Assembly (NCBI GenBank): GCA_017311315.1 | Contig: CM029610.1 | Location: 36,472,870 to 36,536,869, forward strand | Direction: 5' to 3' | DNA from: Dendrocalamus latiflorus | Taxonomy: Eukaryota > Streptophyta > Magnoliopsida > Poales > Poaceae | DNA length: 64,000 nt | Shown: piece after piece, positions 48,701 to 60,965 of the stretch | How the letters are laid out: each line of letters starts with the position of its first letter | Numbering within the stretch: the stretch's first letter is position 1 | Notes under the pieces: generated by a model | Database searches by the model: none | Told to the model about the DNA's origin: nothing | What the model saw: the letters and a program-made list of their open reading frames with translations, nothing else | Program-made: the position numbers and the translations under genes

Positions 48701-50763
48701 ATATGTATTTGGACCCTAAGTTGGTTATGACTTCAGCTTAAGTTACGCACGGAGACGGACTCTATTGCGTCTTGGACTTTAAGTCAAGATTATTTTCAAC
48801 ATATTAAGCATTTAAGCTTCATGTTCTTGTTAAGTATTTTACACACCCGTGCCATTCATAGATGCTGAGGCACCAGACGATTCGTTTGTGTTCATTTATA
48901 TCGAGTTAAGCTTTTATAGAAACAGTATTGCACAATGAAATGTGGTTGCTTCCAAAATTCGGAGATCATGACACAGTCGAAACAAATCTAAATTCAACAT
49001 CTATTTCTTTCGACACTGCATAACCATGTGCATGTGTTTGTCACCTCTATTATAGTATATAACTGTTAGGATCCAAAAACTTGTTGAAAGGGGAACGGCC
49101 ACTAAACAAAAAGTTTTTTTATATACATTACTGAAATAGAAACTATATATTTTGTTAGCAAAGTATATTTACCTACGACAAAAATGCACAAAGAATAGGG
49201 TTTGAACCCACCTTGGCCTTTGCCACTTGAACCAAAATCCAATATCTACACCATGCACACCATTAATTTTATACAACCTTCATTTCTATATATGCGGTTT
49301 TAGGATACATGCTCACTTCTCTACTATTTACAGATATCGATGAATGTCGTTTACAGTCAAATCTTTGCCACGGCATATGCCAAAATTACAATGGAAGTTA
49401 TAGTTGCACAGCTAAGAGACGCAATATTCTTCTTGGTAGGTCATACTGAACTTAATCACCTCAACGCAATTGCAATCTTAAAATGCATAATGCTTTCATA
49501 ACTACAACTATTCGATGTATAGGTATTGCAGTAGGAATTGGTTGTGGCCTTGGCGCCATAATTTTTGCATTTGGTGCAACTGTACTTTTCAACAAGTGGA
49601 AGAGAGGTATACAGAAGAGAATTAGAAGGACACACTTCAAGAAAAATCAAGGCCTACTCTTGGAACAACTAATCTTAGATGAAAGCGCAACAGATAAAAC
49701 AAAGATATTCTCCTTGGAAGAATTAGAGGAGGCAACCAACAACTTCGATGTTACTCGTGTTCTTGGTCGTGGAGGACATGGCACAGTTTACAAAGGGATT
49801 CTATCTGATCAACGTGTGGTGGCCATTAAAAAGTCCAAAATTGTAGAGCAAACTGAGATAGACCAGTTTATCAATGAGGTTGTCATCTTGTCGCAAATCA
49901 TTCATCGAAATGTGGTGAAGCTTTTTGGTTGTTGTCTTGAAACAGAGGTGCCCTTGCTGGTCTATGAGTTCATATCCAATGGCACACTATATGACCTTCT
50001 TCACACTGATGTAAGTGCAAAATGCTTGCTGTCATGGGATGATCGCATTAGGATTGCAGTAGAAGTTGCAGGTGCTCTTGCTTATCTCCACTCAGCTGCC
50101 TCAATACCAATTTTCCATAGAGATGTCAAATCTTCCAATATACTACTAAATGACAACTTTACTGCAAAGGTTTCCGACTTTGGCGCTTCAAGATCTGTAC
50201 CACTCGATCAGACTCATGTGTTGACAATTGTACAAGGCACATTTGGTTACTTAGACCCGGAGTACTACCACACTGGACAACTGACTGAGAAGAGCGATGT
50301 TTATAGCTTTGGAGTGATACTTGTGGAGCTTCTAATAAGAAAGAAGCCAATTTTTATTAATGACCCAGATACAAAACAAAGCTTGTCTCATTACTTTGTG
50401 GAAGGGCTTCAACAGGGAGATCTCATGGAAATCATTGACTCTCAAGTTGTGGAAGAGGCAAACCAGGAAGAAATTGATAATGTTGCCTCAGTCGCAGAAG
50501 CATGCTTGAAAACCAGAGGAGGAGAGAGGCCTACCATGAAAGAAGTAGAGATGAGGTTGCAATTCCTTAGAACTACAAGACTACAGAAGTGCCAACATGT
50601 TCTAAGAAAGGACGGAGGGATTGAGCCTTTTCTAAGCCCAAAGACCAGGACCTCTTGTGCACAAAGCAGTTTTATTCATACTACTGATTTAACATCTGAA
50701 TGTATCTCTGGAAGTTACAGCTTGGAGCAAGAATGTTCATCCTCAGTTAGTTTGCCACACTAA
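44790..50763 (+). CDS. WAK-B: wall-associated receptor kinase, 4 exons, 925 aa
   Basis: Exons 44790-45699, 47372-47896, 49334-49435 and 49523-50763 each break after the first base of a codon, all introns are GT-AG, and the joined frame is open to TAA. Order: signal peptide (1-29), first GUB_WAK module (Cys45 to about 250), EGF-like region to 303, second GUB_WAK module from Cys313, second EGF-like region to 478, a shortened EGF-Ca module (479-512), membrane helix (about 514-535), kinase (about 588-860). Kinase landmarks are intact: GRGGHG 594-599, VAIK Lys615, helix-C Glu631, HRD 711-713, DFG from Asp731. Family knowledge: WAKs sit in the plasma membrane, bind wall pectin or peptides and signal through the Ser/Thr kinase. 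Oddities: EGF-Ca lacks its last two cysteines, the first donor touches a CT repeat, and introns 1 and 2 hold MITE and LINE pieces. Ligand and role are unknown. Confidence 0.92.
45700..45742 (+). repeat. (TC)19 tract starting at the WAK-B intron 1 donor
   Basis: The exon ends CAATCAAG and the intron starts GTCTCT, leading straight into 19 TC units (45701-45738) and then ACAG, which looks like an acceptor. If the intron is retained the frame stays open to 45848, adding a Leu-Ser repeat and about 35 other residues. Confidence 0.9.
45743..47371 (+). other. WAK-B intron 1, with MITE-like segments
   Basis: Two segments with hAT-MITE-like arms lie at about 46125-46345 (GGTTCTTTTGGACTTATTGC to AAGCTATAACCCAAAAAAAC) and 46555-46800 (ATTCTTTTTGGCTTC to AAATAAGCCCAC). 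They share internal text such as AAGACGAGGTCTA and CTCTCTACGTACTGTC with the MITE at 42795-43018 at low similarity. No gene. Confidence 0.6.
48045..48480 (-). mobile_element. LINE fragment (RNase H-like 3' end) in WAK-B intron 2, antisense
   Basis: The minus strand encodes MGLRQVIFESEAQ, then FPPRICNKLANGLASYG. This is the RNase H-like (RVT_3) domain found at the C-terminus of plant LINE reverse transcriptases. A frameshift or stop separates it from upstream text (about 48455-48370). A short T run at 48051-48059 would be the poly(A) end on the minus strand. It is 5'-truncated, as LINE copies usually are. Confidence 0.75.
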
Positions 50764-52741
50764 TTAACCATATATGCAGCAGCACGATCCACTACTTGCA
50801 AAGATTCATCTGAGATTATGTGTTAGCTAGTTGCCTTATATTGTGTTTGTAGAATTATGTTATGTTGTTCCCTTTAAATGAGAGTATTTGACATAGTTTG
50901 CATGCATTTCCTCTATACCTCCAATATGTATTTGTAGACCACGTCACTTCATATTTTTACTACCTATGATCAATATGCCTGTAAAGCACAATCAAGATAC
51001 CTAGTATTGTATGTAAGATATGGTGCTGAAAAAGTATTTGAGTAAAGTGGAACTTAGGTCTCTAAACTTGTGCAGGTGTGTCACTTTGGAACTGGAGAAT
51101 TGCATGTAAGTCCCTAGAGTAGCAAAAGTCAAAATCCTACTTTATTGTAATTATATATGATATGTCACCTTAGCTCATTCTAAACCACAATTTAACTATA
51201 CAATTGCCATTTAAAATCATATGATCCATTACTACATCAAACAATTCCTGGAGATTGCCAAGGCAAACGTATCTAATACCAATTCTAACAGACAGCTGGA
51301 GCCGAACTCACCGAGACGCATTAGCACGGATCACCCTGCCCCTTCCCCTCACTCTCTTGAGCTCCGATATTGCGGCAGCCGGCTGCCGGCGAAGTGCTTC
51401 GCATGGTGGTGACAATTGAGGATGCGCAGCGCGAGGTTGGCTCCTGTGAAACTGGAACATTTTTCATTCGAGGTCTTGGGATCGACAGGTTGTTTCGTCG
51501 GAGGGAATGAGAATTTGGGGTTGTGATCGGGAATTTGATTTGTAACTCCCACCATTTTGAATGCATGAATGGGGTAGGAATCGACAGGAAATTGCTCTGT
51601 ATTAAAAGATGAATACGTCTCAGCACTTCGCCATGACGTATATTAGGATGCTTAGAATGTTACAAATTAATTTCCCATGACGTCACATCTCACTTACCAA
51701 ACAAGGGAATGGGACTAAAAACAAACTGCCTCGTCTGAATTCCCATCCCCTTTCGCAATTGTTGCCTAACAAGCCTTGAGTACTGGGCTTGTGCACTGTA
51801 GGGACGCATAAGGCGTAGAGGATGCGGACCAATATATGGCAGGCCAATAAGGGGTGAAGCCGAGGTTTCCCTGGGCCTGGATGACTTATGTGCTTTGTTT
51901 TGTAAATAGAACGAGCAAGAGAAGTTCTCTGGTTCCTCAAAAAAAGAGGAGAAATTATCTTGTATGGTACTTGGTTATTTGATTGATTGCCTAAAGATCA
52001 TACAATATAAAGATACACCTAAACTATGCGTGGAGGGAAAGTAGTAGTATGAAAACGACGCCCAGTCTCGTAGGAGAGTATCAAGTTATCAATGTGCCCT
52101 GTTCTTTTGAACTATGTCTGATAATTTTTGTCTATATTTTCAATATAGCAGCGAATGGTAGAGACATGGACACAGATGGTGCAAACGGTATTAGGCTCAG
52201 AAAACCGTTTGGAGAATCTATTTCAAGAAAACATCCCATTTATTTTAATTTTTGGAGAAGCCAAAAGCCCAAAAAATTAGACCAGCTTTGCTGTAGAACT
52301 TTAATCATGACAAGTAATATGCAGCGGCATGCATGCTCTCATTTGCACCCTTTACCTTTTATAATATATGTCATGTTAAAAATGATCTATTGAATATCTC
52401 TAGTGATCCTTTTATGATATATGTCATGTCAAAATACTCTATTGAACCATGAGTCTTATATTGAGCTTTATTTAATGTTTTGCTAATTATTTGATAAATC
52501 ATATCTTACTTACTAAACTATTGCCTAACTTGATACAATGATCACTTTTATGCTAAAATCATAAATTTCTATAAGTGAATCTCATCAATTCTTCATGATA
52601 CTATTTGTCTTTGCACTTGCCATGAAGTTAGTGGGGAGTTTTGTACGACCAAGATCATTATTTTAAGTGTAATGCTTGAAATGGTAGACAATGGCTTAAG
52701 ATAAATGAAAATAGAATTAATTCAATTGGTTGAAACTCAGG
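49157..52741 (+). repeat. WAK segmental duplication, copy 2
   Basis: Second copy of 338-7510 without the CACTA and solo LTR insertions. Besides exons 3 and 4 of WAK-B it contains about 2 kb of downstream flank (50764-52741) with no recognised gene. Several short frames in it match frames of copy 1 but are not conserved as proteins. Confidence 0.9.
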
Positions 52742-53690
52742 AAATAGTTTTAAATGGCTCCTAATTTAGAACTTGCTTTATTGAGATAGATCATAAAATT
52801 ATGATTAATGATTGAATCTTAGGAGATATTTATGGATGGCTCTTAGTTTAGGATTTACTTTGCTAAGACAAGGCTTAAATAATCTTGAAAATCTCAAGAT
52901 TGACTTTTATCTAGTACTTGAGCATAATTGGCTAAAATTGAACTTCTAATACTTTAATTGATTCAATTTGAACTTACTAGTTCCATTTAGTCTTTTTGAC
53001 ACGTCTTAGCTCATACATGCACATATTTAGATGAACTTTTCATTTTTTTTTTCAATCCTTCTTTAACTTGAAATCAAATTAAATGCTCTAAATTATGCTA
53101 TTTTCACTAGACTGGTTATATATGATTTATCATGATCTAGATAATTTTATATGTATTCTATGGCTTCAAGTGGTATTCTTTTAATTTGACCTCACTTCGG
53201 ATTAATTTTCAAAGCATTTTTTAGGTTATGCATTTTCATTCATTCATACATACTCTTTCTTTGCTCCCCTAATGTTTACAAGTGGTTTCATCCATCATTT
53301 TAGGGGAGAATGAATTTTTGTGAGCTTACTTAGCTTCTTGCCCTTTGATCACTATTTTGCCAAAAGGGAAAGAATTATTAAAATAAAATTTAGTATTAGT
53401 CTAAAATAGGTGAAAATATTGATAATGATCTTCTAAAGGGGAGAATGCACTAAAATAAGAATTGTAAAGTTGCAAAAGAGCAAAATGAGCTTCTATGTGA
53501 GAAAATTGTATTTTGTACCATAAATGATCTTTTGCATTACATTTATTCTTTTTTATTTTTGGTATTTTGTCTTACTATGAAGATGGTCATAATGAACAAT
53601 TATTCTTTTATTTGAACTATAAGCAAGATTGTACCATTTGAGAAGTTTTAGTTATTGATTAAAGCTTTTGATAAAAAATTATTCTATTTT
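52742..53690 (+). mobile_element. Sire-like internal 3' remnant
   Basis: AT-rich sequence with GATTTATCATGATCTAGAT, GGCTTCAAGTGGTATTC and several purine tracts (TTTTGCCAAAAGGGAAAG, TCTAAAGGGGAGAATG), as in the region before Sire 3' LTRs. No coding domain and no LTR follows. Confidence 0.5.
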
Positions 53691-56220
53691 TTCTCAGAAC
53701 CATTCCCCGTCTTGCCACATCTTGCCAAGGGGTCCGACGCCGACCAATCGCTGAAGTGCGCCACCCACCGAATGCACCACCGCCGTGCTTGTGACGCACA
53801 CCCACGCCGTCATGACGCGTCGCCGTCGTGACCCTCTATCTAAAGGAGCCACTGCCAGCCAGAGCATCATGCGCGCCGCCTGCCGGGACACACCACCGCC
53901 GCGCTATCATGGTGCACACCCACGCCACCACGGCCCTCTATTGAGTGTTGGAAATTAATCTTGATTTGGTATTTGCTTTGAGTAAGTGCTTGCAGTTTCT
54001 AGTGAGTTAGTGATTGCAGTTTCTAGTGAGTTAGTGCTTGCAGTTTTTGGTCTTTAGTGTTTGCAGTTTTTTGGTCATTAGTACTTCAGTTTTTGTTCTT
54101 GTATTTGCTATAAAAGGAGAAGAAGTAAACCAGAAAATGCTGCCAAGTTCTGCAGCACCAAAATCTGTATTCATCTTCTTGTATGTGTGTTCTAGAGAGA
54201 AAACAATGTGCGAGTTTTCTCCAGGAGCTGGGCCAACAATTGGTATCAGAGCGAGGTTCGAGGAGAAGCTCCCTAGCGATGACTCACTGATCGGCGTGAC
54301 GGCGTGCACAGCGGCGCGTGTCAGGTGGAGGTGCACAGGTGCTGGCAACGAGTCGATTGCAGCACCGTGCGCTCAAAAGCACGGCGGCGAAGATTCGTGC
54401 AGCCATGGCGAGGTCAGGGCGGTGTGCCATAATCGCACATGACGTGCACACTGGGGGTGACGACGTGATCGCTGTGGTGTGGCGACGACGAGCGGTGGGT
54501 GGGCTGCAAGGCATAAGCGACGTCGGCGGCGAATATCGTTCTTCCACCATCAACAGCGTCATGGTGTAAGGTGTCGCGAACACGGCGATGTCTAAATCGG
54601 CGACGGCATCGTCTAAGTGTTGTGGTGCATGTAGTTGAGTCCGTGTACGAATATGAGTGCACGATTGCATTTTGAGTCATTTGGCACAGTAGGAGTGTTG
54701 CATGTGTCATTTATTTGGTCGTGCACGTAGGAGGTGTGTTACATACGTGTGTATTTGCATGTGTCATTTATTTGGTCGTGCACGTAGGAGGTGTGTTACA
54801 TACGTGCGCATAGTCATGTCGTGCTCGTGCGCGTAGATGTGTCAGTGCATGATGTAATGTGTGTGAGTTCTTGTAATTGTGTCCAAGTTCTCATATGTGT
54901 ATGCTCTGATGAGAGTCTCCATCGTCGTCAAGTTGCGTCATCGGCGAAAGACAAATTAGAGCTGAGGAAGAAGTCAGATTCGTCGGTAAGGTGTGTCACC
55001 GACGGTGAAGAAGTGAAAGACGCCAGCAAGTTGTGTCACTGGCGGCATGGTCAACAAGAAGAAGGCAAAACTCCTTAGAGATGCGTCAGGAGATCGAACT
55101 TCATCTTGTGAGGTTTAGCAAATCAAGATTAGGGGGGAGATTGTTGGGAATTAATCTTGATTTGGTATTTGCTTTGAGTAAGTGCTTGCAGTTTCTAGTG
55201 AGTTAGTGATTGCAGTTTCTAGTGAGTTAGTGCTTGCAGTTTTTGGTCTTTAGTGTTTGCAGTTTTTTGGTCATTAGTACTTCAGTTTTTGTTCTTGTAT
55301 TTGCTATAAAAGGAGAAGAAGTAAACAAGAAAATGCTGCCAAGTTCTGCAGCACCAAAATCTGTATTCATCTTCTTGTATGTGTGTTCTAGAGAGAAAAC
55401 AATGTGCGAGTTTTCTCCAGGAGCTGGACCAACATTGAGGGTCCCGCCGCCGGCCATAGCACCACGCCCGCCGCCCACCGTGATGCACTGCTGAGGGGGC
55501 GGCCTCCGACTGGAACCATGCGCCACCTGCGTAGGAACACCGCATACCACGTTGCCTCGACAGGGCCGTGCCACCACAACCACTGCGTTGCCCCAATTGA
55601 CCTCACCGACCAAGACCTCGCGCGAGCCTACAAGCACCACCTCGCTAGGCAGGATTTGACAAGGAGAGGGCAGATCTGGCCTGATCTGGCGGAAGGAGGC
55701 AGAGCCCACCCGGATCCAAACCAGATCTGACCAGGAGGACGCAGCGATGGCCCCGTGCCGTCTGCCCACGATCGCTTCGATGCCCCGCGCCGCAACAACC
55801 ACCTTACCGACGCCGCTCACCGCCGTGTCCAGTCCACCGGCGCCTGACAACATACATATCTTGAGGGAACACCCGAGATCTGCGATCGCAGTGCCTCGAT
55901 CTTGTACCGTAGCCTGCACACGCAATGGTCCTCATGGAGCTTCACCACCAGCACACCATCTTGGCCGCACGCCACCACATGAACCCAAGCTCGACGGCCG
56001 TGGCAGCAGCCTCCTCCTCGGCCGCCAACGCGCATTACTGGGAGGAGGGACGAGTGGCTGCAGATGGAAGGTCTTGCCACTACTGCCGTGCGGTGACGGC
56101 AGCAGCGAGGAGGGAAGCGCGGTGGTGGCAGTCTTTGGTGGGGAAGTCGGGGTCGCCCACTGAGTCGCCCTTGGAGCGGCTCCGAAGGCCTGGAAGGGCA
56201 GTATTGGTTGTTACTAATTA
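53691..56220. other. CG-rich unassigned sequence, split by a retroelement
   Basis: 53691-53940 and 55440-56220 were continuous before the 53946-55434 element inserted. Long frames occur on both strands, full of Pro, Ala, Arg and His, with no domain that I recognise. It may be leader sequence of an old retroelement; I do not call a gene. Confidence 0.4.
53946..55434 (+). mobile_element. Young, short non-autonomous copia-type element
   Basis: LTRs 53946-54238 and 55142-55434 are both 293 bases and differ at three positions. TTGAG duplications flank the element (53941-53945, 55435-55439). A TGGTATCAGAGC primer site follows the 5' LTR after two bases, and AGGGGGGAGAT precedes the 3' LTR. Each LTR has a TATAAAA box (54109-54115 in the first) and four imperfect repeats of about 24 bases (AGTGCTTGCAGTTTCTAGTG type). 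The 0.9-kb interior has no retroelement domain and contains a 57-base tandem repeat at 54699 and 54756. Confidence 0.96.
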
Positions 56221-56929
56221 TGGGAACGTTACATGCATGTTACTATGAAACCGGAAAAGACTGAATATTAAGACCAGTTTGGAGTCATGCAAATTAATCT
56301 ATTTTTATGAAATTCATGCGTTTCAAACGGGCATAATTGCCGGCTAGCATCAAGAGCTAAATAATGTGTCCCCTGTTTTATGTTTTCAGAGGACTTCTTG
56401 CTTGGCTGCGTGACATTCCCGTATTTCACTTCATAACAAGCCTTTTGAGGTACTACCGTATTTCACTTCTTGATACAACGTCTTTATTCCAATGTTTTTT
56501 TTATTCTTGCAAATTAGAATTGGACTAAGCATTCTGTGTTATGCTTCAATAGCACGAGATGGAAATTTTCACCACTTTGATAGTCCTCTGTTCGCGGAGC
56601 AGGGAGGGTGTCAGGACGCGAGGATGAGGCCTGCCAGATTGGGAATTTTGTGGTGGGATTTGAATGTGTATGAGAGAAATTTAGGGGAAGAAAGGGGAAG
56701 AACTAAGTAGGGGAAAGAGTAAACAATCATACGGTAAGGCAAGGAAAGTAATATGCTAATGAATAGGTAAAAGCGATAACTGCCGTTAGATTAGCTGCTA
56801 GATGGAACGAGGACCTTTAGATCTTCATAAATGAATAGGTATGGAATCATCTCAGCCGTCCAATCCTCTAGAGAACTTCAGACTTGAATTCCCAACCCCT
56901 CCATTTCAGAGTCTGACAATACCCTCCCC
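56221..56929. other. Unassigned region
   Basis: No gene recognised. CTCCCCTCAAAAGACCCTT near 56925 is, on the minus strand, a purine tract that follows the NPH3-like ORF. Confidence 0.4.
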
Positions 56930-56963
56930 TCAAAAGACCCTTGTCCTCAAGGGTAGCTTGGAT

Positions 56964-58100
56964 CTACGAAGTATTCCGAACGTCAAAAGGCAATTTTCCC
57001 AAAGGTCTCAAACTCAAGCTTCCATGAATAAAACCATTTTCATGAATAATATCCCTTGGAGCCTGGGAAGACTGAGATGGTTCAGGTACAGGTATCTTCA
57101 ACGGAGAGGGAATTCCGTGATCATTTGCACCAGGAATATAAATCTGGAATGGTGGCACTTGCCTCAATTCCTCCAAAGGCGTCATATCTGCAGGCATATC
57201 CATTTGGCCGTAGCGGTGAGACCTATGATAGTTACTCAGAGGGAGGCACTCGTTCTGCACAGCATGATAGTTATTCAGAGGGAGGCACTCGTTCTGCACA
57301 GCATGAGCACATGCATCAGGCGACAACTTCTTGCAGTCCATGAGGCTACAAAGTTTCTTTTTGTCATTCTTGTTCAAGCTTGTGTGCTCCTTCAGATACA
57401 TGCCAATGGCGTGATATAGCCCATCATGAACTGGCCTTGAATTGCCTAAAACTGTCTCAGCTAGATTAACGAACTTCAAAATGAGTGTATTTGGGTTCTT
57501 CGCAACCTCGGCAAGATACTCATCAACAACTTTTGCCACTGTAATCATTGATGCACTAGGTGCTTGGACATGATCGTTCACTTCACCAACATTATGTTTC
57601 TGAGCATTCTTACTATCTTGCCTGACAAATTCTTCAACTATACTAAGGATCATGTCGATGTCATAAGCAGTGGTCTCCGCGTCCACTGTAGGAATCAGAA
57701 GATCTGACATAGATGCTTCCTTTAGTTGTCGTCCAATACGCTTCATAATCTCTTTCCTGCACATCTCTCCGCATTTCAGCAAATTTGTTGCCCTCAAAAG
57801 CTTTAATAGGAAGTTGCATGAAACTGAACCTTTCTCTGATGGCAACAGGCATGAGTTAGTGACTAGCATTGCTTGAACTTTGGCATCACCATGGATCATT
57901 GAGACCTTAGTTAACAATGGAAGCTTCTTCCGGTTGTACGTATATGACCAGTCAACCTTGGAAGTGTCAGTATTTTCATCACCAGTAGTTGGGATCAACT
58001 TCTGAAAGCGAGCACACTTGGATAGAAGTGGAAAGTTGTGATGGTAAAACTTTGTGGTCCCTATTCGAACAGTGACCTCGCTCAATAATTCAGTTGCCAC
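56964..58100 (-). pseudogene. NPH3-like chimeric ORF, no ATG
   Basis: About 378 codons read from GTG at 58098-58100; the frame stays open some 30 codons upstream to a TGA with no ATG, so no normal start is visible. First comes a BTB-like start (VRIGTTKFYHHNFPLLSKC), then SEKGSVSCNFLLKLLRATN, KRIGRQLKEASMSDLLIPT, YDIDMILSIVEEFV and LCSLMDCKKLSPDACAHAVQ, all hallmarks of the NPH3 domain. NPH3/RPT2 proteins act as plasma-membrane phototropin partners and CUL3 adaptors, usually 500-650 aa. Here the BTB core and the DWW region are missing, a 39-base in-frame tandem duplication repeats 13 residues (57228-57305), and the last 100 residues (PLEELRQVPPFQIYIPG onward) are not NPH3 and run into a purine tract. 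I infer a captured, rearranged fragment fused to retroelement sequence. Confidence 0.75.
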
Positions 58101-58385
58101 AATACTTGCTGTATTTGTGCCGAGTGACCTAAGTCCAATAGAAATCTCAGCATCATGTGAACTCGTGCTGGCTCATCACTCCCTCTGAACTCCTCACACC
58201 TTGCGAATAGCCAACCATACAATTCAGATATTTCTGTTGCATCTGCTCTGGCTTGATTATCAGATATAGGGAGGGGTTGCTACTGTTGATTTGTGATCCA
58301 AATTCTACACATCAATAAGGCCGGCTTCTGGACGGAGCGTAGCGGAGGCCCGTCGCCGGAGGCTTAGGGCCGGAGCGGAGCTACC

Positions 58386-58805
58386 ATCCTACCAGACACC
58401 TCGATAAAAATTCAAAATCGGTTTTGATATCCCTCATGGGGTGCTCTAGCATACCTCGACCGTACGCCCGGTAATTGCTGTCCTTTCTTTTGCAGTCACT
58501 ACAGCCTACAGGTAGTGGGGATTGGTATATCCGTGTAGACTCGAGTACGTAATCGCTTTCCGGCGCATTTAACTGATGAGAAGACTCCGTGAATCAACGC
58601 CCCCATATTGCGGGATGAAACCTTAGCCATACCTTCATCAGTTAGTAGTAAATATAAATAAAATGCGGCAAGTGATATACTACTCTGTATTTCTGATGTT
58701 GATGTTACGGTTGAGCTTACCATCCTATGGCATGAGGTGAGTTACCATGACGTACAACTTATGGCGACGAGCAAGAGCGTAGTAGTACAAAAAGGAAATA
58801 TGTAT
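58386..58805 (+). repeat. WAK upstream module, copy 2
   Basis: Matches parts of 42333-43150: the GATAAAAATTCAAAA segment, CTCGACCGTACGCC, the GATGAGAAGACTCCGTG segment and ATGAGGTGAGTTACCATGACG. No WAK exon follows. Confidence 0.85.
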
Positions 58806-59422
58806 CTTCTAAAATCGTTTCCGGTATTTTAGTCAAACTATCAAAATACATTTTCTTGACCCGATCTTCATATTTTATTGTAAGCAATCGCCATGCTTGC
58901 CATATATGGATGCACCACTGGCTTGCCACGCGTCGGTAAGTCTCTCTCACTTCGATTTCATCGGACCAAGCCTTACTTGAACTGACCAAGCCACATGGTG
59001 CAATTCCATCATTCAAACTTGCCTTCGACATTTCCCTCTCTCTTGTGTCATGCTTGAACTCACCGTCTTACCCCCGCTGCCCCGCATCCTTAATCATTCT
59101 AGGCCCCGGCTCCTTCATGAGCGTGGCCTTGATCATCGACATTGACCACAAGTGACTTCAAGTAGCTTTGCATATCCAAATACAAAGAAATCATTTTCGA
59201 GCACAAGTTCTTCATAACTTGATCCGTATTAGCAATGACATTCTCATACAACCTATAACCACTGACTTAGGTCGCCAAATCATCATATAACTCAAAATTC
59301 CTAAAATTAACCATTTCTACAGGTTGTTAAGAAAAATCTGTAAATTTTAAATTTTCACACCTCCAAAATACTATAATTCATCGTAACAAAACTATAGACC
59401 TTGTCATATGGTCCTTCATTTT
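58806..59422. other. Insert between two upstream-module copies
   Basis: Sequence not shared with the other modules. No gene recognised; the minus-strand frame at 58759-59031 has no known domain. Confidence 0.4.
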
Positions 59423-59757
59423 GCAGTCACTCGAGGTAGTGGGGATTGGTATATCCGTGTAGAATCGACTACGTAATCGCTTTCCGGCGCATTTAACTGA
59501 TGAGAAGACTCCGTGCATCAACGCCCCCACATTGCGGGATGAAACCTTAGCCATACTTTCATCAGTTAGTAGTAAATAAAAAAATGCGGCAAGTGATATA
59601 CTATTATGTATTTCGGATGTTGATGTTACGATTGAGCTTACCATCCTACGGTATGAGGTGAGTTACCATGGCGTACAACACATGGTGATGAGCAAGAGAG
59701 TAGCAGTACAGAAAGGAAATATCAAATATGTATCTTCTCTACACCCATGAGTTGTAC
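59423..59757 (+). repeat. WAK upstream module, copy 3
   Basis: Near repeat of 58493-58805, starting GCAGTCACTCGAGGTAGTGG. It continues to CACCCATGAGTT, where copy 1 has CATCCATGAGTT (43165), and is cut by a minus-strand LTR remnant. Confidence 0.85.
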
Positions 59758-59912
59758 TTGTTTTCTTTGTTGTACGCTATTCAGTAGAAACTTCCTTGCA
59801 TTGTTTTGGATTTTTGAGCTTATTAATTCATAACAGTGATTAGACGATTTAATTTCTGTTGTTAAGCCTAAGTTTGCGGATTAACTAAGTTAGAAAAACG
59901 CAGGGCGTTACA
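59758..59912 (-). mobile_element. Truncated Gypsy 3' LTR, minus strand
   Basis: On the minus strand, AGGGGAGGAAAA precedes TGTAACGCCCTGCG, a Gypsy LTR start, just after the integrase end of the element at 59976. About 155 bases remain. Confidence 0.7.
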
Positions 59913-60965
59913 TTTTCCTCCCCTTAGAAAAGATTTCATCGAAATCGAGATTTTACTGTAGAATATTTGGATAGTTTACGCGTAGGTCCTCCTCTTTCTC
60001 CATGTTGCTTCTCGTTCAGAGTGGTTCCTCCACTGAACCTTACAAAAGTGAATCGTCTGATTTCTTAACTTGCGGTCCTCAATCTCTAGTATCCTCAATT
60101 GACGTTTTTCATAGGTTAGATCTGCTTGCAATGGGATATTCAACTTGATCACTTGTTCTGAAGGTTGGCTAAGACATTTTCTGAGTTGGGGTACATGGAA
60201 TATGTCGTGAACTATAGACATTTGTTTAGGTAGCTCTAGTTGATAAGCAGAACTACCCCTTAGTTCTAGAATTATAAATGGTCCAACATATCTAGGGCTT
60301 TGCTTCCCTTTCAATCCAAATCGATGGATTCCTCGCATCGGTGATACTTTCAGATATATATAGTCGCTAGGTAAAAAGGCAAGATCCTGTCTACATTGGT
60401 CGGCATAGCTCTTTTATCGGCTTTAAGCAATTTGAAGCTATTCTCTAATCACTTGGATTTTCTCATCATTCTCTCATATGATGCCAGGGCCTAACAGAGG
60501 TCGTTCTCTGACTTCATACCAGCAAATGGGTGCTTGACACTTTCTGCCATACAAAGCTTTGAAAGGTGCCATTCGGATGCTCGCCTTATAACTGTTATTA
60601 TAGGCGAACTCTGCTAGTAGTAGATGTTTGTCCCATGACTCTCAAAAGTTTAATACACATGCTCTTAACATGTCTTCAAGAATTTGGTTGGTCCGTTTAG
60701 TTTGGCCATCGGTATGTAGATGATAGGCTATGTTGAAGTTCAGTTTAGTCCCTAGAGCAGTTTGGAGACTTTTCCATAAACTATAAGTGAATATCGACTC
60801 TCGGTCTGAAGTGATTGTTTTAGGAATACCATGCAAGGTCATTATCCTTTCTAGATACAACTCTGCTAACTTGTCAAAAGGGTAGGCCTATTTGGTGGCG
60901 ATAAAAATGGGCTGACTTGGTGAGTCGATCTACTACTACCCAAATAGAATTTGGAGTAATGGAGG
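59913..60965 (-). pseudogene. Gypsy integrase remnant, minus strand
   Basis: From about 60965: VVVDRLTKSAHFYR, then LHGIPKTITSDRESIF, HTDGQTKRTNQILEDMLRAC, and finally SPRYVGPFIILELRG and VHDIFHVPQLRKCL (to 59976). These are the integrase core and C-terminal region in order. Stops and frame breaks at about 60640, 60500 and 60410 make it inactive. The 3' LTR follows at 59912. Confidence 0.88.

Noticed and set aside
54038..55925. ORFs starting in both LTR copies at 54038 and 55234
   Set aside because: They are the same LTR sequence read twice; no conserved protein.
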